The notes under the pieces are model-generated. The model was not told the origin of the DNA. It searched no databases and saw only the letters and a program-made list of their open reading frames with translations. A stretch of 64,000 nt of DNA from Physcomitrium patens. Taxonomy: Eukaryota; Streptophyta; Bryopsida; Funariales; Funariaceae. The stretch is taken from positions 11,612,330 to 11,676,329 of the forward strand of contig NC_037265.1 in the NCBI RefSeq assembly GCF_000002425.4, in the 5' to 3' direction. Each line of letters begins with the position of its first letter. Within the stretch, counting starts at the first letter, position 1. Shown here in pieces: positions 1 through 11,711 of this stretch. The translations under genes and the position numbers were made by a program.

Positions 1-91
1 CCTATTAATCACTCTAATACACATCAATACTTATAAATATATCATGTGTTTTAGTCAATTTTTACATACTATGAATAATTACAATACAACA
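1..91 (-). mobile_element. End of element-C LTR
   Basis: This is the terminal part of a minus-oriented LTR whose full form is at 8168-9409. The reverse complement starts TGTTGTATTGTAATT and resembles the LTR start at 47272 on the + strand, with mainly transition differences. It abuts chromovirus gag sequence at position 92, so element C had inserted into gag of an older chromovirus. Confidence 0.7.
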
Positions 92-591
92 ACATTGAGG
101 CCTACTTATGCAATTTTCGAATAAAAATTTAAAAAGTCGATTGTCATTCTTTAAAGCAAAATCAATTACTTGACTCAATGTTTGAGGATTAAGTAAATTG
201 ACCATCAATTTCTTTACCTCATATTATAATCCATAAAGAAATTGGCTAATGAGTGTAGTATCATTCCACTTGATATCAATCACAAGTTGTCAAAATTGTG
301 AAATATACAATATTATAGATTGATTAACTCCCTCAAATATACTAGAATTTGTACCATTGCACTATTCATTTTGACAAGCTCTATTATAATAACACTTAGA
401 AGAAAAGAGATGTCTAATATTGCTAAAGTTAAGTAAAAGAAAGAACTTGAGAACAAAAAGAATAATATCAAATTTAAAAGAGGATAATCCACAACATCTA
501 ATATGCTTATGTCTTATCAAGAAAAAAAGATAATCCATTCTTAATCAAGAAAAGACAAAGCTTTGATATTGTAAGTGTATTCTTGTCAATC
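92..591 (-). mobile_element. Degenerate chromovirus gag and leader fragment
   Basis: The sequence aligns with the gag and leader of the intact chromovirus (about 53000-53972), with many C-to-T and G-to-A type differences. A block of gag corresponding to about 53230-53690 is deleted. It ends next to the LTR with a primer-site-like TTGACAAGAAT on the minus strand. No reading frame survives. It is a dead copy, truncated at position 92 by element C. Confidence 0.8.
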
Positions 592-1144
592 TCTCAAAGA
601 TAAGAACTCAAAGAAAACAAATATACAAGTGAGACTTTTTCAAAGAAGTATAACAAATATATATATATAAAAAAAAATATGTATATTAAAAAGAAACTAG
701 AATTACTATTGCCAAAATACAAGAGAACTAGAGACTTCTTAAAACTAAACTAGAAGCAAGAAAGGAATTGACAAGAATGAAGAAGGCTTCATACTTACCT
801 CTATATATATTATCTATCTAGGAGCTACATGGCAACATTCCATAAGACCTCCAAAACGTGTTGACTTTGCACAACACGTATCTTGACTTATAAGGCAAGT
901 TTTTAATATGGGTGCCATATAGTTAGTTTTTTTCGCAAGCTACCAACATGTGTGGCACATGCTTAACTTGCTGACCAAGTATCTAACCTACCAATCAACA
1001 ACAAATACATGTAAAGTCAAAGCAACATCTATAAAGCTTTTAGGAAGCTTCTTTAAAAGTTATTATGAAATTAATCTACTTTTATCTACTTTTACCTATT
1101 CATATTACTTGAATAACAATTACAATAAATATATGTCCGTGACA
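592..1144 (-). mobile_element. Degenerate chromovirus 5' LTR (copy 1)
   Basis: This 553-bp LTR is related to the 517-bp LTRs of the intact element and ends in the same TCCGTGACA. It begins with a mutated TCTCA where the intact LTR has TGTCA. It keeps the TATA-like run and the predicted transcript start sequence. A 66-codon open frame inside it (950-1150) has no coding character and recurs in all three copies only because the LTR does. Confidence 0.8.
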
Positions 1145-2393
1145 AGTTGACAATTACAAAATCAACTAATAGTGAAAACTAAGTAGATAGAATTCTCTAC
1201 CATCATATTTGTAAAAGTATACTTAGAAAAAAAAAAATCAAATTATATTATATTAACACCAATATACAACCAACAAAAGTTCTTACTAAACCATTAAAAA
1301 GAGTGAAATTTGAAACATATAGATAAGCCTTGAGACTTAAAAGCCTAATTACATTGTGCAATAGAATAAGAATGGTTGTCATTTCTTACTTCTTTGCTTA
1401 GTAACCATGTGGTGATAACAAAGACCATCTTACATATATGGAGGTTGGCTAACCTTTATTTAAAAATAATTGGTCAAATGATTGCTACTTTTTTCATTTA
1501 ACCAACTTAAATAAATTTATCCATATCTCTAATTTCTTCACCAAACTACTATTGAAAATGTAGCTAATGAATTAGATATTTTCGAAACATATATAAAATC
1601 TTATAGATGTAATAAACTTTGGAGTAAAAATTTTATTCTTTTAAATCGATGTTTAATAATTTGATATTCATAGTAACATGATTTAGTAGTAACACCTTTT
1701 AATCCATGTCCAATACAAGTCCTTAAACATTTACATTAAAACTATACTTACAAGATGACATTATTAAACTAAAAAAATATGCATGTAAGATAATTCCAAT
1801 TAGAATCTATAAATTTCTTATTATAATTTTTTAAAAACAAAGTACCAAAATATTATTATTTTAATATCCTCTAAGTTAAATCCATATATTAAGTAGAAAC
1901 AATTATTCTAATAAATAATGATAAAAATTAGACATCTTGCAATAAAATTTCTTTTTAAAAATAGATACATAACATGAAAAATATCCCATAAATAGCTAAC
2001 ACCATCAAAACATTTGACCAAATATGCACTTTTAGATGTGTCAAGACAAAAAGAAATATTTGCAAGATTTTGGAGTATCTAAACTAATGTTTGTCCTCTT
2101 TGCACTATGAGTAGGATTTCTTTTATTTTGTTTAGTGAAAAGATACATTGCAATTTGTTTTCATAATAAAAACTATACTAATGAAATAGTGCTAAAAAAT
2201 AACAAGATTAAAAAAACATAACCCTTCTTACAACCTTAAATCCTTCTAATTAGACTACCTCAAAGTTGTGCCATTTAGCACAAAAACCATTCTTTTAAAT
2301 CTACTTAACCCTCCAATTTCCAATGAGCTTCATGTGCATACACAAGCATGCTTTCTTTCTTTCTTTCTTGAAGAAAACTTATCTGAACAAACG
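1145..2393. other. AT-rich spacer, no gene seen
   Basis: Very AT-rich sequence between the degenerate LTR and the GC-richer RbcS upstream region. I see no coding frame, RNA gene or recognisable transposon here. A short TTTC run lies at about 2354-2368. The matching spacer in copy two is 10463-11711. Confidence 0.6.
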
Positions 2394-3540
2394 TTAATAC
2401 TCTACTTGTTGATGAAAGTGGAACTTTGACCACATACAGGCTTGGTGATGTACTTTGTATATCTCCTCACAGTTAGTCTGGTGCAATCCAACCATGCACA
2501 TAGAATATGAATGGGGACATGCTTCCAGCCACTCGGGTGTGCAGAAAACTTGACAAGCGAGATTCAAGCAACGGCGACTACGACGCCGATCACGCAATAC
2601 AAAGCATTGTTAGTATGTGATAAACCAGAGAAAGAGATCGAGTATGTGCACACAAAAACACACAGATCCACAGGTATTGTCTACGGCGCCACCACCATCC
2701 GTCAAAGCTACCATCTCGTCGAGGAAGAATGGTATTTCTAAAACTAGCAATACAACCGCTGATGGAAACAACCGAAAGCTATGTCATTGGAGAGGGCGCA
2801 CGAGTTCATGGAATACACAGTGAGAAGAGATAAAGAAATAAAATAATATAAAATACAAGTGTGCATCAGCAAGACATGGCCGAAATCTAACAACTGTCTG
2901 CACATGCTGTGGTGGGTTGTATCCACGCGCTGGAGGAAGTAACTTTCCTACATGCACAGAAAAACATTTTCAGATTAGAAAGCTCTTCTGTTCTAGCTAA
3001 TCTCTAGTACCAAGCTCAGACGTGTAGCCGACGAAGCCAATAGCAGCTGGGTATGCTAGTCACTGATTCTGAAGCGGCCGGTGTGTCGATTGCGATGTAT
3101 CTCAGTTCGGCGAAGGCCTGTGTCTGGAACATGGGAAGAGGGTCTTCTTGCACTCGTCAATCTCTCACAGCAACTGGGCAGGGTTGTATCCGAACGTGGA
3201 AAACGCAGCAACCGTTGTTGAACCAAAGGATGGTATTTTTCTCCGAGAAAAACGCCGTGGCTTATCTGGTGTAGACGATCCCTAATCCGGACATGACCGC
3301 CGCTGTGCAGGTGTTGGGGAACCACAATGCGCAAGAGATGCGAGAGATGGAGGAGTGCAAGAAGTACGACTGCGAAGCTACATGCTTCATCGAGCAATGA
3401 AGTCTGGGTTTTCTCCAACTTCCGCATACACACACTTTTCTCGACGACATCCGTTTCAAGGTACGCATCGGGAAACTGACGATTCTCTGCACTGGTGTTC
3501 AGACTCTCCGGAGAGGCGGCGTCATGTTCTGAGCTCTTTT
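2394..3540 (+). pseudogene. Eroded coding-like stretch upstream of RbcS (copy 1), unidentified
   Basis: The base composition rises sharply here and resembles exons rather than the surrounding spacer. One + frame reads a protein-like segment at about 3110-3280 containing YPNVENAATVVEPKDGIFLR. It hits a stop at about 3284-3286, and the sequence then appears to continue one frame over as NPDMTAAVQVLGNHNAQEMR up to a stop at about 3400. I do not recognise the family. The frame change suggests a decayed gene, but unrecognised introns or 5' flank of RbcS are possible. The same lesion is present in copy two, so it predates the duplication. Confidence 0.3.
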
Positions 3541-3866
3541 TCGATAAGGTGCTGTTGAAGTCCAGAATAATGGGGTCTGGATTATCCTCTGGACGGCTCC
3601 GCTTCTGGTCGAAAAAATTTCATCCCAAAAAAGGACTTATCTGTTGACTGAAAATGTTTAATTGTGGTGAGGATTGCATGCAGCGACGTCGTAAAGATAG
3701 GGTGACAAGGAGCGTTCCAGAGCTCAGCTCGGGGCATGCCCCGGCACTCCCTAGCATATAAACATACCGGGTGGAATTTGTACCCACCAGGTCTTGCTCG
3801 GTGTCCCCTGTGCCCAAGCTGTTGGCTGCATTGCCCTTGCGATTCGAGTGTGGAGAGATTTTAGCA
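3541..3866 (+). promoter_or_regulatory. RbcS promoter and 5' UTR (copy 1)
   Basis: A TATAAA box lies at 3757-3762, about 105 bp before the ATG, placing the likely transcript start near 3788. Upstream are I-box-like GATAAG motifs at 3543-3548 and, reversed, CTTATC at 3636-3641. There is also a TTGACT core near 3643 and a perfect 12-bp palindrome GGGGCATGCCCC at 3731-3742. I-box GATA motifs are known light-response elements of RbcS promoters. Assigning that role here is inference. Confidence 0.6.
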
Positions 3867-4695
3867 ATGGCCTCCGCTGTGGCTTCAACCGTTGTGGCTC
3901 CTGTCTCTGTGACTGTGGCGTCATCATCTGTGGCCGCCTCTCGCGAGTCTTCCTCCGTCAAGGCTTTTTCTGGACTGAAGTCAGCGACCCTTTTCACTTC
4001 AAAATCCCAGCAATTGAGCTCCGTCCAGAACGGCAGCCGCGTGCAATGCATGCAAGTGAGTCTCTGTCGTCCCTTAATCGAACATATTCGGGGTCGTACT
4101 AGTCGATTTCCACGAGATGAGACCTGATGATTAGACATCCGGAAATTTTAAGAGTTGTACGATTTTGTGATTGCGCAGGTGTGGAACCCCATCGGGCAGC
4201 CCAAGTTCGAGACCTTCTCGTACCTGCCCCCGCTGAGCGATGACCAGATCGCGAGGCAGGTGGATTACATGATCCAGCAGAACTTGATTCCCTGCATCGA
4301 GTTCGACACGGTAAGTCGGTGCTCTTCCCGGCGTCCCACGAGTAGACAGTAGTATTGTCGAAGGCAGAGGCATTGGTATGTGGTCGTCCGGAGTGGGTTC
4401 CGCGGGCATCGAGGTCACGGTGCAAATGTGGTCTGATGACGCGCTGGGGTGACTTGTCCAGGTCGGAGCCGTGAGCCGCACCAACTTCTCGGGGTCGGGC
4501 TCGTCGGGCTACTACGACGGGCGGTACTGGACCATGTGGAAGTTGCCCATGTTCGGGTGCACCGACTCTTCGCAGGTGCTGCGGGAGATCCAGGAGTGCA
4601 AGACGTCGTACCCTAGCTGCTGGGTCCGCGTGCTGGGCTTCGACAGCAAGAAGCAGGTGCAGATCTGCGGGTTCTTGGTCGCCAGGCCCAACTAG
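3867..4695 (+). CDS. RbcS: Ribulose bisphosphate carboxylase small subunit, chloroplast precursor (copy 1)
   Basis: This encodes the small subunit of Rubisco, the stromal enzyme that fixes CO2 in the Calvin cycle; eight small subunits cap the octamer of large subunits. Exons are 3867-4055, 4179-4310 and 4462-4695, with GT-AG introns of 123 and 151 bp. The product is 184 aa. The first 61 residues are a Ser/Ala/Val-rich transit peptide ending RVQC, and the mature 123-aa protein starts MQVWNP. It contains the family signature [19 protein letters not shown] in exon 3. The introns sit after MQ and after EFDT, the positions usual in plant RbcS genes. The ATG at 3867 was chosen because the frame upstream of it precedes the predicted leader and is not transit-peptide-like. 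The 13185-14013 copy encodes the same protein. Confidence 0.97.
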
Positions 4696-4865
4696 GGAAC
4701 GAATTTGTCGAGCTCTCTGGTTCTGGGCCGGGTAGCAGTAGCTTTGATGGTGAGGCACTGACAGTCAGTCGCTCACACGGCAAAGTAGCCTGGATGTGCT
4801 TCGCAACGAACTCTTGTATTTGAGTATGTGAGTTCACTTTGAACATCCCAGAAGCAAAAGAATGG

Positions 4866-7139
4866 GTTTTTTCATGTTTGAAGTTTATTTTGTATAGTTG
4901 TGTTGAGCCGCGACTTCTATCTGTCACTTGGCTTGATATTCTGAGTTTCTCCGATACGAATAGCGAAGTCCACTTGAACATCTGTAACGGCAGCAATTGC
5001 GTCAGGTCAATCCTCTCAGATTCTTTCGGTGCTTTTGTCGTAAACTAGCTTGATTGTTGCCCATTAAGCTTGGTTGCTTTTCGTGAGAAAGCATGAAACT
5101 TCTATGACGAAACCCGGTTGATTGTAATGTAACTAGTTTGATTGTAGTTTGAATTTGGTAATTGCGTTGTATGATACATAATGAAAGTTTCATGATGAGG
5201 GCTCTTTGTTGGTAGTTATTTTCATTTTAATAGACGAGTATTTTTGTGAAAGTCACCAAGAGTCCTCGACTTTCTGTAAAACCGCAGTGGTGAATTGAGA
5301 GAAGTAACCAGTACCAGTTATTACGAGAAGAAGGTTGAGTCTTCGCACTGCAACACATTACTTTGTGTCTGTCAATGTCAATAGTTTTTACATGGCGATT
5401 GCCAATAAGTCTGTCGACACAGGTCATTGTACCACCTGAGCAAGGAAAAGGCACGACGTACTGGTACAGTTCCCTTATGGAACTTGTCAATGTGTTCAAA
5501 CCCATAAGTTGCTGAAAGTGTACAGTCAGGTGATTTGCACACTTTTCAGAGGTAGACCGAACAAAATAAAACTTATGGAATGACATACTTGAAAAGCTTT
5601 TTCTGAAAATCTGTCAAATAACAAATGTTTGATATTCTTAATATTCGGAATGTCAAGTCACACATATTTGTTACTGATTCCTGCACAAGGATTAACAATC
5701 ACAGCATAAGCAAACATGTATTTTAAATCAAATGACTTTATAATATAAATCGAATCGATTAGATAAGCATGATTTTAAGAGTTATACTCACCTAGAGAAA
5801 TTTCTTACATCAGAAGATAAAAGAGATAATGTGCCCAGGAAGGCATGAGACATGAAGTAATAGAAACACATATTCCACTGTGAAATGTGAAAGGGAGTGG
5901 CTGAATGAAAGAAAATAGAAGAAAAGAAAAAGGAAAAAAAGATACCAGAAATCTTTTTCAAAATTACCAAAAATGTATTAGAAAGGTATTTTGAAAGGAA
6001 AAATTTACTTACAAAATAGAAGTCCAACATCTTTTAAATGTAATAAAATCACCCCTTGTAAAATAATAATACAATACAATAGATTTTCAAAGCTTTCTTA
6101 TTTGTTTAGTAACAGATTTGAACCTTTCTTAGTGTAGCTACTTCTATGTTTTAATTTAGTAGAAATATTAGACTTCTTTGTTATTACTAGATTGGAAGTA
6201 GAAAAAGTACAAATTAACATGTATTATAAAATATTAATTTCCAATCTCCCCCAAACAAATTAAGAATATTATAAAGCAATAAAAATTCAAACAACATCAA
6301 TTTAAAACCAAAAAAAACATTAAAAAGCCATCTTATAGAGTATTATGTGACTTACAATAAATGCACTAATGATAACATTAATCATTTAGCCCAACTATGT
6401 CAAAAGGTATTATGACAACATTCAATTAAGGAAGGTGTTTTTTTAATGGATTTACATATCACATAAAAATAACTTCGATAAAATATTTTGATTTGTAAAT
6501 TATTAAACTTAGTTTGATTGCTAAAAAAACACTCCAACTCTTTACGTCCATTAAGTATAAAAAAGAATACAATACAAAATATCTTACTTATATTTAAACA
6601 AAACACCAATACATCTAATAACTGTTGTTAAGTTATTTAATAAATTATTATCAAATCCCTACCTCAAGGATAAAAATTCCTTAAGAGATCTTTTAATATC
6701 ATAAATAATATTATTTAATACATAATTGTAATTTGTAGAAACAATGATATTTATGCACCTTCAATACTATTAGACATCAATACAAAGTTAGTGGTGCAAT
6801 CTTTGACCACTTTTGTACATGTTCACTAAGCACTATTTAACTTGAGCTTGAAAAAGAAGGATATGTTACTTTGATTCTTTTCTTTTAACTTGTAAAGATG
6901 GTTCTTGTAAATCTTGCAACTATAGAAGTGACTATTCACAGGCTTAGGTATGCATCAATCATTGCAACTCCAACTCAAGCTCCAATAGCAAGAAATTGTC
7001 TTTGTGTATCATGCTTTTATTTTCTATCATAACCTATAAAAAACTATTCATTTTTTTAAATATTTTTGTAGGAAAAAAATACAACTCAATAACATATAAA
7101 ACAAAAAGAATAATAGCAAAATATCAAAGCAAAAACGTT
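4866..7139. other. Spacer downstream of RbcS copy 1; inferred left end of the second duplication unit
   Basis: From 4866 the sequence no longer matches the region after the second RbcS. Up to about 5600 it is of moderate GC; from there it becomes very AT-rich. No reading frame with coding character, RNA gene or transposon domain is visible. Short open frames at 5227-5586 and 5788-6030 (minus) look random. Confidence 0.5.
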
Positions 7140-7520
7140 GCAATGTATTAATATTTGATTACAACATAGTCCAATAGCAAAGATATTATTGCATAGCAAC
7201 AACATATTTTAGCAATACATTACAACAACAAAAGCATTTGAATGCAACATCATAATATTCCAACAATCCATCACAAAGATAATATCCTTGCATTGTAGTA
7301 ATATCTCATCATAGCAATACATTGAAGCAATAAAGCATTGTAGCACAATAGCAACATAGCACAATAACAAAAACATTGTAGTACAACAATACTTTATTGC
7401 AATAATATAAATATTTTAATACAATAATAATTTATTACAATAATACTTTATTGCAATAGTATAAATATTATAGTATAGTAATAATTTATTACTAAAATAC
7501 CTTATTGATAAAACCACTCT
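7140..7520. repeat. Degenerate AATA/TTGCAAT-rich repeat tract
   Basis: A low-complexity tract made of drifting units such as ACAATACTTTATTGCAATAATA and AGCAATACATT. It ends where element-C gag similarity begins. It recurs at 60372-60750 with few differences, and position 7140 is the exact left edge of the similarity to the third copy. Confidence 0.65.
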
Positions 7521-8167
7521 CAAATGTCTTGTTTGTTAAATGAAAGAACAACTTGTCTTCTAAGTATTCAATAGCTGCCTACAAGAATAATCCAATTTTT
7601 TTTGTTTCCAAGAGCTGCCTCTCTTGTATTGGCAATTGTCCAAATTTAGTCTCAAATTCCATGATTAGTTCATTTGGAGCCATTTGATTTCTTGGCCTTT
7701 ATTCAATCTACTCCAAAAAGATTTTTTTTTTCATTCTTTTGAAATCTTCCTCAAAAAATTCATCTTTCAAGAGTTCTTCAAATTTCTTCCCTCACATAGC
7801 CTTAGTATGCAACTCCTGCATCTTTTTTCTAATTTTTGGTATCATTGCCAAATCAAAGATGGTAATCATCTTCAATTCTAAAACTTGATGCACATATGCA
7901 CATATATGTGTAAATCCTTAGGAACTTAGTGATGTCACTCTCATCAAACCTTCCAATCTTATCCATCACTACTTGTAAAGCTTAGGTGGTGTTTCTATCC
8001 TTTCAATGCACTTATTGCCTCTCTTTTATAAATTGAGCAAATACCTTGAATAAATCATAGGCACCTATTCTACTTCGTAAAGAAAACCTTGGGATTTGAT
8101 TTTCCATCTTGACTTGTTGAAAAATTTGGTGCCTTGAGGCTCTTTCAATGGAAGCACCAATAAAGTT
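7521..8167 (-). pseudogene. Element C gag 5' fragment with primer binding site (copy in unit 2)
   Basis: The minus strand reads a gag N-terminus related to the one beginning at 48047. Its start codon is at 8107-8105, and it includes the equivalent of the conserved stretch at 54770-54840 (NQLAPNELIKKFETKFG in that copy). The frame is broken by stops and indels. At 8150-8159 the minus strand reads TGGTGCTTCC directly inside the LTR. This is a plausible tRNA primer site starting with TGG; I do not assign the tRNA. Similarity to gag stops at about 7520, where the repeat tract begins. Confidence 0.7.
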
Positions 8168-8261
8168 TGGGTAGAGAGAATTTGTGTCAAAAAAGCGTTG
8201 GGCTTTTGGCTATCACTAATTACTCAATCAAGTCTTGAGATAAAAAAACATCAAGTTATCT

Positions 8262-8296
<35 letters not shown>

Positions 8297-9409
8297 TATT
8301 CCTATAGAGGTAATAACATCAATACATAAGTTCTAAGTACTAAAGAACATCCAAAATATGATAAAAATATTCTAAATCCTTATATATTCATGAGGTGAAT
8401 TTTATCAAAACTTCAATAGATCATATCTCATAATCGGAGTATCCAAACAAACTAAAAATTTACATGAAGTATTGATGTATTTTAAAAAAATACTACAACA
8501 AATTTTAATTGCAAATTTCTTAAAAATCTTGAGATATTGCTTAAATACTAACAATAGCTTTATAGCCTTGCTTGAATATATCCATATGTAATTTTTTTTA
8601 TATCTCACAAACTAAATATTCAAATATCATAAAATAATTTATTTATAATTTTTCAACCTAATAACACATATCTTTAGAAATTTTGAGCCAAAACTTTGTT
8701 CAAAAACTCAAGGTGTAGTTCCAACTATTAATATCAATAAAATGATTCACGTTCTGCCTTTGAATTACATGTATTGTCTTCAATGCTTTATAACTCCTTT
8801 ATACAAACTCCAAATATAACAATTCTTTTGTAAAGACATAAATTTTGAAATCAGCCTTGTGATTGCACTCTTGATCTTCAAAATCTATTATATAACTCCT
8901 TGTATTTTTAAAAGAACAACAATATGTCTAAAAAAGACACATTAACTTCAAATGGCTACAACTTCATCACCTTAATTCCAAACCTTCTAAACTTTATGCA
9001 ATCCTTGCTTCTAATTCTCAAATGTTCTTTTTGAAGTTGCCAAAATCCTTATTATGGTTGCAGATAGCCTCTTGAGAGCCTATAGGGCATGGCTTTCAAT
9101 CAATAGAGATGAAGATCCTCATTCCTTATCTTCATCCATCCATACTTTGCTTTCATCCTTCCAAATAAGCTTCTTAGAGGTTTGTATCTTCATCTTTGAG
9201 TTCCAATCTTTTCTTTAAATTTTGTATTAAATATTTAAATCTTATATAATTTAGATACTACAATCAAAATAAGTAAACCTCAAAATAAATTTTCTTTCAT
9301 CAACTCTCTTTAAATTAACCTATTAATCACTCTAATACACATCAATACTTATAAATATATCATGTGTTTTAGTCAATTTTTACATACTATGAATAATTAC
9401 AATACAACA
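8168..9409 (-). mobile_element. Element C 5' LTR (copy in unit 2)
   Basis: An LTR of about 1.24 kb bounded inside by the primer site at 8150-8159 and outside by chromovirus gag at 9410. It contains a TA dinucleotide run at about 8266-8292. It is longer than the related LTR at 47272-47991 (720 bp), so the two are diverged or one carries deletions. The outer end reads TGTTGTATTGTAATT on the minus strand. Confidence 0.65.
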
Positions 9410-9909
9410 ACATTGAGGCCTACTTATGCAATTTTCGAATAAAAATTTAAAAAGTCGATTGTCATTCTTTAAAGCAAAATCAATTACTTGACTCAATGTT
9501 TGAGGATTAAGTAAATTGACCATCAATTTCTTTACCTCATATTATAATCCATAAAGAAATTGGCTAATGAGTGTAGTATCATTCCACTTGATATCAATCA
9601 CAAGTTGTCAAAATTGTGAAATATACAATATTATAGATTGATTAACTCCCTCAAATATACTAGAATTTGTACCATTGCACTATTCATTTTGACAAGCTCT
9701 ATTATAATAACACTTAGAAGAAAAGAGATGTCTAATATTGCTAAAGTTAAGTAAAAGAAAGAACTTGAGAACAAAAAGAATAATATCAAATTTAAAAGAG
9801 GATAATCCACAACATCTAATATGCTTATGTCTTATCAAGAAAAAAAGATAATCCATTCTTAATCAAGAAAAGACAAAGCTTTGATATTGTAAGTGTATTC
9901 TTGTCAATC
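9410..9909 (-). mobile_element. Degenerate chromovirus gag and leader fragment (unit 2)
   Basis: Copy of 92-591 at offset 9318, with the same truncation by element C on the left and the same internal gag deletion. Identity of both breakpoints shows that it arose by segmental duplication, not by independent insertion. Confidence 0.8.
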
Positions 9910-10462
9910 TCTCAAAGATAAGAACTCAAAGAAAACAAATATACAAGTGAGACTTTTTCAAAGAAGTATAACAAATATATATATATAAAAAAAAATATGT
10001 ATATTAAAAAGAAACTAGAATTACTATTGCCAAAATACAAGAGAACTAGAGACTTCTTAAAACTAAACTAGAAGCAAGAAAGGAATTGACAAGAATGAAG
10101 AAGGCTTCATACTTACCTCTATATATATTATCTATCTAGGAGCTACATGGCAACATTCCATAAGACCTCCAAAACGTGTTGACTTTGCACAACACGTATC
10201 TTGACTTATAAGGCAAGTTTTTAATATGGGTGCCATATAGTTAGCTTTTTTCGCAAGCTACCAACATGTGTGGCACATGCTTAACTTGCTGACCAAGTAT
10301 CTAACCTACCAATCAACAACAAATACATGTAAAGTCAAAGCAACATCTATAAAGCTTCTAGGAAGCTTCTTTAAAAGTTATTATGAAATTAATCTACTTT
10401 TATCTACTTTTACCTATTCATATTACTTGAATAACAATTACAATAAATATATGTCCGTGACA
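9910..10462 (-). mobile_element. Degenerate chromovirus 5' LTR (unit 2)
   Basis: Copy of 592-1144 with a few substitutions. It has the same mutated outer TCTCA and intact TGACA ends. It retains ATTGACAAGAAT within the LTR, matching the adjacent primer-site-like sequence. Confidence 0.8.
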
Positions 10463-11711
10463 AGTTGACAATTACAAAATCAACTAATAGTGAAAACTAA
10501 GTAGATAGAATTCTCTACCATCATATTTGTAAAAGTATACTTAGAAAAAAAAAAATCAAATTATATTATATTAACACCAATATACAACCAACAAAAGTTC
10601 TTACTAAACCATTAAAAAGAGTGAAATTTGAAACATATAGATAAGCCTTGAGACTTAAAAGCCTAATTACATTGTGCAATAGAATAAGAATGGTTGTCAT
10701 TTCTTACTTCTTTGCTTAGTAACCATGTGGTGATAACAAAGACCATCTTACATATATGGAGGTTGGCTAACCTTTATTTAAAAATAATTGGTCAAATGAT
10801 TGCTACTTTTTTCATTTAACCAACTTAAATAAATTTATCCATATCTCTAATTTCTTCACCAAACTACTATTGAAAATGTAGCTAATGAATTAGATATTTT
10901 CGAAACATATATAAAATCTTATAGATGTAATAAACTTTGGAGTAAAAATTTTATTCTTTTAAATCGATGTTTAATAATTTGATATTCATAGTAACATGAT
11001 TTAGTAGTAACACCTTTTAATCCATGTCCAATACAAGTCCTTAAACATTTACATTAAAACTATACTTACAAGATGACATTATTAAACTAAAAAAATATGC
11101 ATGTAAGATAATTCCAATTAGAATCTATAAATTTCTTATTATAATTTTTTAAAAACAAAGTACCAAAATATTATTATTTTAATATCCTCTAAGTTAAATC
11201 CATATATTAAGTAGAAACAATTATTCTAATAAATAATGATAAAAATTAGACATCTTGCAATAAAATTTCTTTTTAAAAATAGATACATAACATGAAAAAT
11301 ATCCCATAAATAGCTAACACCATCAAAACATTTGACCAAATATGCACTTTTAGATGTGTCAAGACAAAAAGAAATATTTGCAAGATTTTGGAGTATCTAA
11401 ACTAATGTTTGTCCTCTTTGCACTATGAGTAGGATTTCTTTTATTTTGTTTAGTGAAAAGATACATTGCAATTTGTTTTCATAATAAAAACTATACTAAT
11501 GAAATAGTGCTAAAAAATAACAAGATTAAAAAAACATAACCCTTCTTACAACCTTAAATCCTTCTAATTAGACTACCTCAAAGTTGTGCCATTTAGCACA
11601 AAAACCATTCTTTTAAATCTACTTAACCCTCCAATTTCCAATGAGCTTCATGTGCATACACAAGCATGCTTTCTTTCTTTCTTTCTTGAAGAAAACTTAT
11701 CTGAACAAACG
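10463..11711. other. AT-rich spacer, no gene seen (unit 2)
   Basis: Duplicate of 1145-2393. I see no coding frame, RNA gene or recognisable transposon. Confidence 0.6.

Larger units (their letters stand above)
1..4865. repeat. Tandem segmental duplication, left copy (right part only)
   Basis: This stretch matches 9319-14183 base for base at a constant offset of 9318, with only about ten substitutions noticed by eye. It ends about 170 bp after the RbcS stop, where the copies diverge abruptly just after a shared AAAAGArTGG. For a simple head-to-tail duplication the unit is 9318 bp, so this copy should start about 4.45 kb before the window. It contains LTR debris, an eroded coding-like stretch and RbcS. 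Confidence 0.93.

Noticed and set aside
950..1150. 66-codon + frame found identically three times
   Set aside because: It lies within a degenerate LTR and repeats only because the LTR is duplicated.
3056..3433. 125-codon minus-strand frame upstream of RbcS
   Set aside because: The + strand over the same bases is more protein-like; the minus frame is His/Arg/Leu-rich and looks like a shadow.
3620..4138. 172-codon minus-strand frame over the RbcS promoter and exon 1
   Set aside because: It is the reverse of the transit-peptide exon and promoter, without any protein family character.
4099..4758. 219-codon minus-strand frame across RbcS exons 2-3 (and its duplicate 13417-14076)
   Set aside because: It is antisense to well-supported RbcS exons and crosses both introns; it arises from GC-rich codon use on the other strand.
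7140..7520. CRISPR-like spaced repeats
   Set aside because: Units drift in length and sequence with no constant spacer; this is simple repeat sequence in plant nuclear DNA.
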